Of a stretch of 36,616 nt of DNA, positions 15,282 through 22,037 are shown one piece after another. How positions within the stretch are numbered: the stretch's first letter is position 1; every line of letters begins with the position of its first letter. Source of the stretch: Candidatus Parvarchaeota archaeon (GTDB taxonomy: Archaea > Nanobdellota > Nanobdellia > Parvarchaeales > Parvarchaeaceae); the NCBI GenBank assembly GCA_027366075.1, contig DAHXLI010000028.1, forward strand, positions 1 through 36,616. Reading direction: 5' to 3'. The position numbers were made by a program, and so were the translations under genes. Below the pieces are notes generated by a model that was given only the letters and a program-made list of their open reading frames with translations, searched no databases and had not been told where the DNA came from.

Positions 15282-16211
15282 TTAAACAGCCGTACTATTT
15301 GTTATGCATACAAATGCGCGGTCTTGGCTTAGGACCATTGTATTAAGCAATTTACCGCAGAAAGCAATTACAAAGTTCCCGCATGCGCCTATTACATTAT
15401 CTTCAGAGTTATACGTAAGTGATCTTGGGTTGCTCAAAGAGCTTATTGGCAAGTTTATAGCGCCCAGTTTCTGGTCCGTTGAATTATCATAATTGCAGGC
15501 GTTACCTACGTCTGGTTGGTTGAATTTTGACACATAGTCACATTGAGTATTAAAATTTAGGGTGCAATCGGTGCCGGAAAGCCCGCCCGAGGGATAACCG
15601 AAATAGTATATGACATAAGTGGAGCCGTTTAATACTTCTTCGGCAGGGTTCGTGTAATTCGCAAGCCCCCCCGTACCATTTGTTATAAAAGTTATCTGCA
15701 GAGGGCTTCCGGTATTCTGATAATTATTGTCTATATAATCTATGAGTTGGTTGTAAGTCGTGATCCCACTCCCGGCCCCACTATTAAGTATCTTGCCGGT
15801 ATAGCACTCGAATAGTTGGTTTAATCCAGAACTTACTATCGACGTGCCGGTATTGGCATTGGAACCCTGGAATAGATTGAAACAAGAAGCCGCCTTTGTA
15901 TAGAGTTGTTCAGCCAATGACGATGTATCCTGCGCGTTGACGTTGGAATTCTGGGTGCACGCGCCCTGGATCTGAGAAGCAGCGACTGGGTTGTTTACAT
16001 ATGACTGGCCCACCAGGGGTGCGACAAGGAAAGAGACCGGGAACAAAAATGTATCTACTACGTTGTATTCCACGAATGAAAAATAACATTTCGCGCCGAA
16101 ATCGGTAGCGCCTATCGAGGTCGCAAAGGATATGCTAAAAACGAAAAGCACTACGCCACCTATAACTATTATTATCAACGAGATAATCACCAAAAGTACG
16201 CCTTGTTCCAT
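15282..16211 (-). CDS. Cys-rich membrane-anchored surface protein (309 aa)
   Basis: Starts MEQGVLLVIISLIIIVIGGV: a hydrophobic helix almost from the first residue, then about 280 exported residues with some 11 Cys and sequons (NGT, NGS, NNS-like, NST). Its flanks match those of the 495-aa protein, pointing to an old duplication with different loop insertions. The ATG shares its A with the stop of the small gene upstream (TAATG), so the two are translationally coupled. No known family. Confidence 0.72.
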   Translation of the reverse strand: MEQGVLLVIISLIIIVIGGVVLFVFSISFATSIGATDFGAKCYFSFVEYNVVDTFLFPVSFLVAPLVGQSYVNNPVAASQIQGACTQNSNVNAQDTSSLAEQLYTKAASCFNLFQGSNANTGTSIVSSGLNQLFECYTGKILNSGAGSGITTYNQLIDYIDNNYQNTGSPLQITFITNGTGGLANYTNPAEEVLNGSTYVIYYFGYPSGGLSGTDCTLNFNTQCDYVSKFNQPDVGNACNYDNSTDQKLGAINLPISSLSNPRSLTYNSEDNVIGACGNFVIAFCGKLLNTMVLSQDRAFVCITNSTAV

Positions 16212-16369
16212 TAAAGACCGCCGAACAAGCCCGAAAAGAAATTAAAAGGCGAACCGCTGTTTGAACTCGCATAATATAAAATCAATATTATAAGTATCGC
16301 TACTATTGCTGTAGCCATCACTATAATCATCCATATTATTCTCCATTCTACGCTTCCTTTAGTGTTCAT
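16211..16369 (-). CDS. Miniature prepilin-like protein 5 (52 aa)
   Basis: Starts MNTKGSVEWRIIWMIIVMAT: Lys-Gly leader, Glu at +3, one hydrophobic helix (about 11-33) and a short tail ending SPFNFFSGLFGGL. In size, leader and Phe/Gly tail it resembles the four tiny genes at 10490-11158. The stop overlaps the next start by one base (TAATG), and its own ATG is 1 nt after the stop of the 170-aa gene, so it is firmly inside the operon. Too short for ordinary gene calling. Confidence 0.7.
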   Translation of the reverse strand: MNTKGSVEWRIIWMIIVMATAIVAILIILILYYASSNSGSPFNFFSGLFGGL

Positions 16370-16370
16370 A

Positions 16371-16883
16371 TCACTGGCCTATGCACGAGGAACAGAGTGG
16401 ACTGTCGCCCGTTATGCATGTAGGTATGCTAGTGTCGCAATTTTGTATGTCCGTGGCATTGTCGGCAACTATCGTGCTACTCTGGCAACTTTCGAGGGCA
16501 GCGGTATTTGAAGGACCTAAGATCTTGCAATTTTGCAATACGCTTGCCGGCGGATTTTGTATGCAGTTTTGAACGACAGAGTTACTGCCATGGCCGTTCG
16601 TCCAATAATCATAGTAACACCAGTTTGTTATACATGTCGTGTTTGCGGTAGCCTGATCATAACAAGCATTGGTAAGGTAACATCTAAAAAGCGGCGTCCC
16701 TTCCATTCTATTGGGCGTGCCGTATTCTGCCTGGGTAAACTGGTTCTCGAGGAGGTTATTGTTATTGCAGCCTATCGGGAACACTTCTGAAAAATTCTGA
16801 TAGAAGATGAAGAAGACCACAAGGGCCACTATGAGAGAGAAAAGCACTTCGTACCATATGAACTCTTCGGTGTTTCCAGCCAT
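16371..16883 (-). CDS. Cys-rich anchored surface protein, first gene of the operon (170 aa)
   Basis: An N-terminal hydrophobic segment (about residues 12-30, EVLFSLIVALVVFFIFYQNF) is followed by 140 residues with about 15 Cys, several in CxC or CxxC spacing near the end (PTCITGD, PLCSSCIGQ), and sequons (NTT, NAT). The N-terminus MAGNTEEFIWYE is acidic and is not a normal class III leader. It heads the minus-strand operon of five genes that ends at 13306. No family recognised. The Cys content implies extracellular disulfides. Confidence 0.7.
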   Translation of the reverse strand: MAGNTEEFIWYEVLFSLIVALVVFFIFYQNFSEVFPIGCNNNNLLENQFTQAEYGTPNRMEGTPLFRCYLTNACYDQATANTTCITNWCYYDYWTNGHGSNSVVQNCIQNPPASVLQNCKILGPSNTAALESCQSSTIVADNATDIQNCDTSIPTCITGDSPLCSSCIGQ

Positions 16884-16946
16884 GACTCTGATTGGTTTTA
16901 GTATAATTTAAGTTTTGATTTGGACGCAGGGACGTAAGGCGGAGGT

Positions 16947-17354
16947 CTACTTGATGGCCCTGTCGTGCAGAATCACTTCAAACCACTTATATTGGCCGTT
17001 TTCTACCAAGAAATAAGAACCGACCACATCCATGTTCTTATACGTTTTTTGAGTCCTCGTTTCCGCGATTTTTTGCTTGCTGACAGCGAGGTTGAAATAT
17101 ATACCCGTCTTGCTCGGTCTTCGCGCATGGACTGGCCTTGGCCTTCTGAAGCTCCCTTTCGCCACCCGTACCCTTACGATCACGTAGCCCGTCTTAGCCT
17201 TGTAACCGAGCATCTTTGCCCTGGTAAGCCTAGTAGGCCTTTCGACTCTTTCCAAGATAGAACCTTTTTCGGCGCTTAGAAGCAAAGCTTTCTTCGTGGC
17301 TTTATCCTTAAACATCAGTCTTTCGTTGTCTCTTATATACTTAAATGATCCCAT
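16947..17354 (-). CDS. rpl15e: Ribosomal protein eL15 (L15e), C-terminally shortened
   Basis: A 135-aa basic protein of the large subunit. Family marks are clear: ILERVERPTRLTRAKMLGYK (family RIERPTRLDRARxLGYKAK), then GYVIVRVRVAKGSFRRPRP, ARRPSKTGI, and YKWFEVILHDRAI. Archaeal eL15 usually runs to about 190 residues, with a further D-P-N-H-P...N-W-I-C...R-G-L-T-x-A-G-R-x-x-R-G tail; here it stops right after the VILHD segment. No continuation is found in the other two frames downstream, so this is a real loss rather than a simple frameshift. The start region is also shorter than usual. TATA-like element at about 17377-17387 and no clear RBS suggest a near-leaderless message. Confidence 0.88.
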   Translation of the reverse strand: MGSFKYIRDNERLMFKDKATKKALLLSAEKGSILERVERPTRLTRAKMLGYKAKTGYVIVRVRVAKGSFRRPRPVHARRPSKTGIYFNLAVSKQKIAETRTQKTYKNMDVVGSYFLVENGQYKWFEVILHDRAIK

Positions 17355-17412
17355 AGAGTTTAAGTATAAATCTTAGGATATAAATATCTTTTTGTCCTCT
17401 GTCGAAGACTGA

Positions 17413-17922
17413 TTATCCGCTGACCGCGCCCTCTATTTCTATCGCTTGTGGGAATAGAGGCGAAGACACGTTCGCGGGCTTATAGTAGATGTCTATCGAA
17501 GCCGTCCACGACGTCGGTAACGACAGCGTAAGATTGCATTCTGCGTAGCCTAGGTCCGGTATATACAGGTTTGGCAGGGCGGAACCAGGTACTTTGGTGC
17601 TATTTTCTATTGTGCTAACGCATTTGCCGGTCGAAAAACTCTGGTTTATGCCAGACGCTATAAAGTATATCTTGCTTATGTTTATGTTCTCGTTTAAGAT
17701 ATTTTGGAAACGAATATAATAGAATCCGGTCGCATTACAGCCGCTGCCGCAATATCCTTGTCCTGTGACTAACAGTCCCGTAAATCCTGAGTAGGTACTC
17801 GACGGCGCGGAAGAGAAGATATTAGGATAAAATATGAAAAGTATCGCCAAGGCGGCTGCGATTATTATGAATGCGATACTGTACCCTAAGAGCATTTCAA
17901 GCATGCTCTGTCCCTTAGCCAT
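17413..17922 (-). CDS. Type IV pilin-like protein with classical class III signal peptide
   Basis: A 169-aa protein starting MAKG followed by QSMLEMLLGYSIAFIIIAAA: cut after Gly4, Gln at +1, Glu at +5 and a 25-residue hydrophobic helix, a textbook archaeal prepilin start. The exported domain contains two likely disulfides (CGSGC; C in GKCVST and YAECN) and sequons (NAT, NIS, NQS, NST, NLT, NVS). It lies between eL15 and tRNA-Thr on the same strand. The final domain resembles the beta-sandwich of other archaeal pilins in composition but I cannot name a family. Confidence 0.82.
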   Translation of the reverse strand: MAKGQSMLEMLLGYSIAFIIIAAALAILFIFYPNIFSSAPSSTYSGFTGLLVTGQGYCGSGCNATGFYYIRFQNILNENINISKIYFIASGINQSFSTGKCVSTIENSTKVPGSALPNLYIPDLGYAECNLTLSLPTSWTASIDIYYKPANVSSPLFPQAIEIEGAVSG

Positions 17923-17954
17923 AGAATACTTTTAAGATACGGATATTTAACGAT

Positions 17955-18026
17955 AGCCTTGGACGGGGATTGGACCCGTGACCCCCTGATTACGAGTCAG
18001 GTACTCTACCACTGAGCTACCAAGGC
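17955..18026 (-). tRNA. tRNA-Thr (anticodon CGT)
   Basis: A 72-nt cloverleaf on the minus strand: acceptor GCCTTGG/CCAAGGC, D arm GCTC...GAGT, anticodon stem CCTGA/TCAGG with loop CTCGTAA, T arm ACGGG/CCCGT with loop TCCAATC. The anticodon CGT reads ACG (Thr). Discriminator is T, which fits archaeal tRNA-Thr. CCA is not encoded. It directly abuts the stop codon of the zinc-ribbon gene upstream. Confidence 0.93.
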
Positions 18027-18197
18027 TCACTTGAAATCTACAGGGCTACTGTTCACTGCCCTCAAGTATGAGCTTTCGCTTACTATATGTTTTTTAACAT
18101 CGACGGTCTTACCGCAGGAAAAGCATTTTATGGATTTAAGCGAACTGGTCCTTCTGTACTTGCCACAATTTGGACACCTTATTATGTAGCCGATCAT
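18027..18197 (-). CDS. Small zinc-ribbon protein, DUF1922-like (56 aa)
   Basis: A 56-aa protein, MIGYIIRCPNCGKYRRTSSL, then IKCFSCGKTVDVKKHIV. Two CxxC knuckles (C8/C11 and C25/C28) form a zinc ribbon; the sequence following the second, CGKTVDVKK, is like the C-G-R-T-V-N-V-K segment of the archaeal DUF1922 family. Function of that family is unknown. It is 1 nt after the stop of the ParA/MinD gene and its own stop touches the tRNA-Thr, so the three may be one transcript. Missed by size-limited gene calling. Confidence 0.75.
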   Translation of the reverse strand: MIGYIIRCPNCGKYRRTSSLKSIKCFSCGKTVDVKKHIVSESSYLRAVNSSPVDFK

Positions 18198-18198
18198 G

Positions 18199-18924
18199 TC
18201 ATCTCCAGCCGGTCAGATCTCTTGCAAGTTCCAAGAATGCTTTAGACGCCGGGCTTTTCGGGTTTTGCCAGACTATGGGTATCCCCTTTTTAAGAGCCTC
18301 GAATACGTTCATATCTTCCGGGATCTTCCAGACGTTTCTGGCTTCGACCACCCTACTTACTTCGCTATCGCTCATATGTCCGCTTATCTTTTTATTTACG
18401 CGGTTTAACACGATCCCTATCACCCCAACGCCAGCGGCAATGCTTTCTTCGTTGAGTTTCTTTGCCTCTATCATAGAAGCTATCTCTGGCATAGAAACAA
18501 TCAAAGTGGTGGCGTTCTTCATCATTTTTACGAAGTCTAATCCAGCAGAGGGCTTTGAATCCAGCACCACAAAGTCGTAGTCGTTGGTTATCCTGCCGAC
18601 ATGATGAAAAAGATTTATTATTTTGTATTGTGCATTTCCATCACCCTTGTTCTTGAAGACCCTAGACGGTAGTATGTGAAGATTTGGGTTTCCCGTCTTG
18701 TATATCGCTTCGTTTATCGGAACCCTTCCGTTTAATACGTCTTCGAGCGAGTTCTTGTAGCCTACGAAGCCGTAATATATAGCTACATGCGGAGTATCCA
18801 AGTTTGCGTCAATGATAAGCACCCGCTTTCCCATGGTCGCCAGAGCTGCAGCTAGGTTTACAGACACGGTAGTTTTACCGACCCCGCCCTTTGGGCTCAT
18901 CACGACTATTACGTTTGACGCCAT
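18199..18924 (-). CDS. ParA/MinD-family ATPase
   Basis: A 241-aa deviant Walker-A ATPase: KGGVGKTT at 12-19 with the signature lysine, LIIDANLDTPHVAI (Walker A' with D-x-x-x-x), and FVVLDSKPSAGLD where the family has D-x-P-x-G. The replacement of the usual Asp-x-Pro-Pro-Gly by Asp-Ser-Lys-Pro-Ser is slightly unusual. Such proteins dimerise with ATP on membranes or DNA to position division sites, chromosomes or surface structures. The reading frame extends six codons upstream to a TTG at 18942; ATG at 18924 is preferred as it gives the normal N-terminus MASNVIVV. A C-terminal membrane-targeting helix (KAFLELARDLTGWR) is plausible. Divergent from the TtuA-like gene. Confidence 0.9.
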   Translation of the reverse strand: MASNVIVVMSPKGGVGKTTVSVNLAAALATMGKRVLIIDANLDTPHVAIYYGFVGYKNSLEDVLNGRVPINEAIYKTGNPNLHILPSRVFKNKGDGNAQYKIINLFHHVGRITNDYDFVVLDSKPSAGLDFVKMMKNATTLIVSMPEIASMIEAKKLNEESIAAGVGVIGIVLNRVNKKISGHMSDSEVSRVVEARNVWKIPEDMNVFEALKKGIPIVWQNPKSPASKAFLELARDLTGWR

Positions 18925-18988
18925 ACTATAACTTATACCCAAAGCAATAAAAATCTTGCTTAAATATATATCTGGCTTAGAAAACTAA

Positions 18989-19513
18989 ATGCAGCTAGAA
19001 ACGCAAAAATGCCACATTTGCGGTAGGGAATCCGAGTTTTATTCCGAATACCTGAAACAACCGCTCTGCAAGAAGCATCTGGAGCGGATGCTTACAAAAA
19101 GGATAAGAAGTGCTTTGATCTCAAAGGATTACAAGCAGAGAAAATTTAAATTGTCCCCAGACGGCTCAGACGCCTACAAAATGGAAAAATTCGTGTTTAG
19201 AGTGGATAAGAAGAGCGGCGTCCTGCTCACGAATCTTACCATGGAGGACTTCGCATTATCGGTATTGGATTATTTTTTGACCGGCAAAAAACCGAAGCAA
19301 AAGATAGGCGCCAAGACTTTTTTTAACCCGCTTTACACGACATCGAACGAAGAGATCACCGCTTTTCTTGAGTCCAAAGGCGAAAAGACGAAGCCAAAGA
19401 AGCTTACCAAAAGGCAGAGATACCTCACGGATTTTATGAAAGACATAGAGAAAAGACGTCCCGGCGGGATGCTTTCAATCGTTAAAATGGGGGAGAAAAT
19501 AGGGATAATCTGA
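18989..19513 (+). CDS. TtuA/CTU1-like protein lacking the PP-loop catalytic core
   Basis: A 174-aa protein. Residues 8-30 carry C8-x2-C11-x15-C27-x2-H30, the spacing of the N-terminal zinc finger of TtuA, the tRNA 2-thiolation enzyme. Residues 79-100 (VLLTNLTMEDFALSVLDYFL) match the family's G-H-N-L-D-D-E-A-Q-T-x-L-M-N-x-L-R-G-D helix, and residues 111-170 (FFNPLYTTSNEEITAFLESK, then a C-terminal ELEKRRPG-like stretch) match its K-P-L-x-x-x-x-E-x-E-V-x-x-Y region. What is missing is everything between about residues 45 and 75: the SGGKDS PP-loop and the catalytic/Fe-S cysteines. TtuA is about 300 residues, so roughly 120-150 are gone while the frame is open. It is thus probably non-catalytic, perhaps binding tRNA or a sulfur carrier. 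Confidence 0.65.
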   Translation: MQLETQKCHICGRESEFYSEYLKQPLCKKHLERMLTKRIRSALISKDYKQRKFKLSPDGSDAYKMEKFVFRVDKKSGVLLTNLTMEDFALSVLDYFLTGKKPKQKIGAKTFFNPLYTTSNEEITAFLESKGEKTKPKKLTKRQRYLTDFMKDIEKRRPGGMLSIVKMGEKIGII

Positions 19514-19514
19514 T

Positions 19515-19763
19515 TTATTTTATTCGTGTGTAATATTTTTTTTCGGTAAACCTTCCCCAACTGAATTTACCTTCTTCGGTCACTTTGCTCACTGAGATTT
19601 CGCCTTTCTTAAGCGCGAGATAAAGATAGTGATACACTAGGCGCTTCGAAATATTTTGGTGCGTGTCTTTTAGCAGGCCAAAGACCTGATAACCAGTTAA
19701 TTTTCTGTCGCTCAAAGAATTTATTATGTCGGAAAGCAGTTCCTCATTTATCTTTTTTACCAT
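19515..19763 (-). CDS. Winged-helix protein, PadR-like (82 aa)
   Basis: An 82-aa protein: ELLSDIINSLSDRKLTGYQVF, then LLKDTHQNISKRLVYHYLYL and a beta hairpin EGKFSWGRFTEKKYY. The G-Y-Q-V...L-V-Y-x-Y-L-x-x-L-x-x-x-G order is that of PadR/winged-helix regulators. A role as regulator of the upstream six-gene secretion/oxidative folding operon is plausible because it is the last gene of that operon (5-nt gap). Its 3' end faces and nearly touches the end of the TtuA-like gene. Confidence 0.65.
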   Translation of the reverse strand: MVKKINEELLSDIINSLSDRKLTGYQVFGLLKDTHQNISKRLVYHYLYLALKKGEISVSKVTEEGKFSWGRFTEKKYYTRIK

Positions 19764-19768
19764 GTGAT

Positions 19769-20329
19769 CTATTGACAGGCCGGGGCGACGTCGTTTATTG
19801 ACATGCAGGCATACTGCAACAACTGCTGTTCAGCCGTCGGCTCACTATCAAAGCCCCCTATTTTATAGTATTGGGCGTACGCTCCGCCAATAAAGACAAA
19901 AGGGACTTTTCCTTGGGCCAGTGAAGCGAATACGCTTTCTGAGCCCGGCGGCGCCATAACATCGCTCGCGTTTGTATTGTAAGCGGTTATATTGAATGCA
20001 TAAGCGCAGAAGTATGAGCTGTAAAAAGTCCCATTAGCAGCGGACCCAGATATAGCGAACTTTGATGTCACGTTCGTGAAAGCACTTAGCTCGGTCGCGC
20101 AACTTTGGCAGTTATCCGCATAAAAGAATATCATCGTCGACTTATTGGCGGTGCAAAGGCTGGAGTTAGATACCGTCACGCCGGAGGCTATAGGGGATGT
20201 CTGCTTGAACGAGTAAAAACTATTTAACGAATCGATCTCATATAGAAGCACGAAACTCAGGATAGTAAACCCCACGAGTACTGCTATGTATACATACTTG
20301 TATTTTTTAAGAGACTTAACGCTGTGCAT
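19769..20329 (-). CDS. Membrane-anchored thioredoxin-like protein
   Basis: A 186-aa protein. A single N-terminal membrane helix (about residues 12-30) with a basic flank on the cytoplasmic side (KSLKKYK) leaves a 150-residue exported domain. That domain has TMIFFYADNCQSCATELSAF, with the C74-x2-C77 redox pair at the start of a helix as in thioredoxins, and KVPFVFIGG with a Pro143 in the cis-Pro position. Both are hallmarks of the thioredoxin fold. It most likely oxidises or isomerises disulfides of exported proteins, which fits the several Cys-rich surface proteins in the window. It overlaps the preceding gene by 14 nt. Confidence 0.8.
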   Translation of the reverse strand: MHSVKSLKKYKYVYIAVLVGFTILSFVLLYEIDSLNSFYSFKQTSPIASGVTVSNSSLCTANKSTMIFFYADNCQSCATELSAFTNVTSKFAISGSAANGTFYSSYFCAYAFNITAYNTNASDVMAPPGSESVFASLAQGKVPFVFIGGAYAQYYKIGGFDSEPTAEQQLLQYACMSINDVAPACQ

Positions 20330-21245
20330 AAAATGAGATATTCAGAGTGTTTAGTTCGCTTTGCTTACACGAGTTACTGCTGTCGTTTATACAGATATTT
20401 GTCACGTCTGCGCCAAGCCCGGTATATATATTGTAATATGTTTGTGTAGCGAAGTTGCTGAGGCTTGATATCAGATTAAAGACGACCAGGGAACTATTGC
20501 ACGTGGCTCTCAGCGGATAATAATATATCTCGTACTGGAACGGGACAGGCAGATAAATCGGATCGGTTTCTACGGTACCGTTTTTTAGATCCAATATGTA
20601 TTCAGGTATTTGTTCCAGCTTTATCAGCGACTTTACCATTGAAGACTGGAGGCTTTCGTTCGTAGAGTTCAAAACGGATATATCATAGTATAAGGGCCCG
20701 AAGAAAGTAGAATTAGCTTCCGCCCCCGGGATGGATTTTACGGAATTATAAGCTCTATACAGTGTAGATGCCGTTGAGTTGTAAAGCGAGTAAGCCGTCG
20801 AATAATTCATAAATTTCATGGTAAAATTGTAGATGACGCCGGTTATGGTCGTACAGCCTGGTAAACCCGGGTCTATGACACATAAAGTGTACTTGCCGAC
20901 ATCAGTGGTTATGTTTGTGTATTCCTTGTATGCAGTAAAGTTCTCCAACGCCACCAACGGCGGTATGTTGTAGTAAGAGGGTTCTACGCCGTAATTGCAG
21001 TTTATAATCATCTCGTTATTGGCCGGCACCTGATAATAGGCTGAAAGCGAGGTGTTGCTATCGAAACCGTACTTGCCAAGAAAACCTAGTAGCGCAGCCT
21101 GGTTGGCTTGCACAACTCTGCCTACAGACTGGTTCGTGTTAGAGCCGGTAATTGTGTTAAAAGTCGGATAACTGTATATTATTACAGTAAACACGGCGGC
21201 GAATATAAGCACCGCCGCAAGCAGTGCGGTAGTGTTTCTATTCAT
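20316..21245 (-). CDS. Sequon-rich exported protein with N-terminal anchor (309 aa)
   Basis: Hydrophobic N-terminal segment (about residues 7-27, ALLAAVLIFAAVFTVIIYSY) followed by 280 exported residues with many N-x-S/T sequons and eight or so Cys in the second half and middle. Tyr- and Asn-rich. No family recognised. It lies between the GalT-like gene (4-nt overlap) and the thioredoxin-like gene (14-nt overlap) in the secF-secD operon, so it may be a partner or substrate of the thioredoxin-like protein. Confidence 0.7.
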   Translation of the reverse strand: MNRNTTALLAAVLIFAAVFTVIIYSYPTFNTITGSNTNQSVGRVVQANQAALLGFLGKYGFDSNTSLSAYYQVPANNEMIINCNYGVEPSYYNIPPLVALENFTAYKEYTNITTDVGKYTLCVIDPGLPGCTTITGVIYNFTMKFMNYSTAYSLYNSTASTLYRAYNSVKSIPGAEANSTFFGPLYYDISVLNSTNESLQSSMVKSLIKLEQIPEYILDLKNGTVETDPIYLPVPFQYEIYYYPLRATCNSSLVVFNLISSLSNFATQTYYNIYTGLGADVTNICINDSSNSCKQSELNTLNISFYAQR

Positions 21246-22036
21246 AACTTCTTCGTTTCGCGTATTTCTTTTGCCAGTAAGTCCGGGTTGATGGTCGCTA
21301 TTTTGATTTCTAATAAGTCATATGGGTTTGCTTTGCCGCCCAAAAACTTCAACTTAAAATGTCCCCCAGCATTTTGCGAGATTGCCCAGGTCGCTTCCTT
21401 CTCGTGGATGCCCGAGAGTTTTTTGACTACCCCGGCAAGGTCAAACAAAAGCATAGGATCGCATTGGCCGAACCCGATATGCCTTTTTGGGGCGACTACT
21501 ATCTCAAAATCAGATCTTGGCGCGAATGGGACGTAGACCAGGAAATTTTCCGTGCTGTAGATCTCTCTATTGCTGGCATTCTTCAAGGATTCGCATTCAA
21601 AGCAGCCTTTGGTTTCTTTTCGCGGGATCGGGAGCAACAATAGGTCGAAATACCCGTGCTCTTCCTGCGTTCTAGTTATCATCATATTCTGCCCAAGTTT
21701 GTATTTGTCAAGCGAATTTATCCGGTCCTCTAATATTGATAGGAGCTGTTCTATTTCCTCTACCGTGAAAGTCTTTGATTTGTTCTCGTGATTGTCGCTG
21801 TCTACGATGACTTCTTCGTATCCGTCCGCAAGCGAACTTTTAAAAAATTCACCGCTCAACTCGTATTTTGACGGCTGTACATCGTCTTTTATTTCGTACA
21901 CTTTTACGCGCCCGCGCATAAATGGCGCCGAAGCGATGTCGTTTCCTTTGCCCTTGCAAGCCTTGCACCCTTCCGACCTGTTTGTGATGAGCGTAAATGA
22001 AAGTGATTCTGGGTCCAGTCTAAACTCATTTACCAT
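21242..22036 (-). CDS. Degenerate galactose-1-phosphate uridylyltransferase-like (HIT fold) protein
   Basis: A 264-aa protein whose middle and end follow the GalT plan: a Cys pair C24-x2-C27 like the zinc-binding CPFC of GalT; YEEVIVDSDNHENK, like the E-V-I-x-E-S-x-x-H segment; ENFLVYVPFAPRSDFEIVVA followed by PKRH, like the second-lobe C-P-F-A-S-R...x-P-K-R-H; and GGHFKLKFL in the place of the final HFH/HIE strand. But the catalytic H-P-H-x-Q is replaced by EEHGYFDLLLL, so the nucleotidyl-accepting His is absent. It probably lacks uridylyltransferase activity and might bind nucleotides or a different ligand. It sits 1 nt after secD. A proper GalT is encoded at 33531-34520. Confidence 0.65.
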   Translation of the reverse strand: MVNEFRLDPESLSFTLITNRSEGCKACKGKGNDIASAPFMRGRVKVYEIKDDVQPSKYELSGEFFKSSLADGYEEVIVDSDNHENKSKTFTVEEIEQLLSILEDRINSLDKYKLGQNMMITRTQEEHGYFDLLLLPIPRKETKGCFECESLKNASNREIYSTENFLVYVPFAPRSDFEIVVAPKRHIGFGQCDPMLLFDLAGVVKKLSGIHEKEATWAISQNAGGHFKLKFLGGKANPYDLLEIKIATINPDLLAKEIRETKKL

Positions 22037-22037
22037 A

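Noticed and set aside
18925..18942. TTG start of the ParA/MinD gene
   Set aside because: ATG at 18924 gives a standard N-terminus just before the P-loop.
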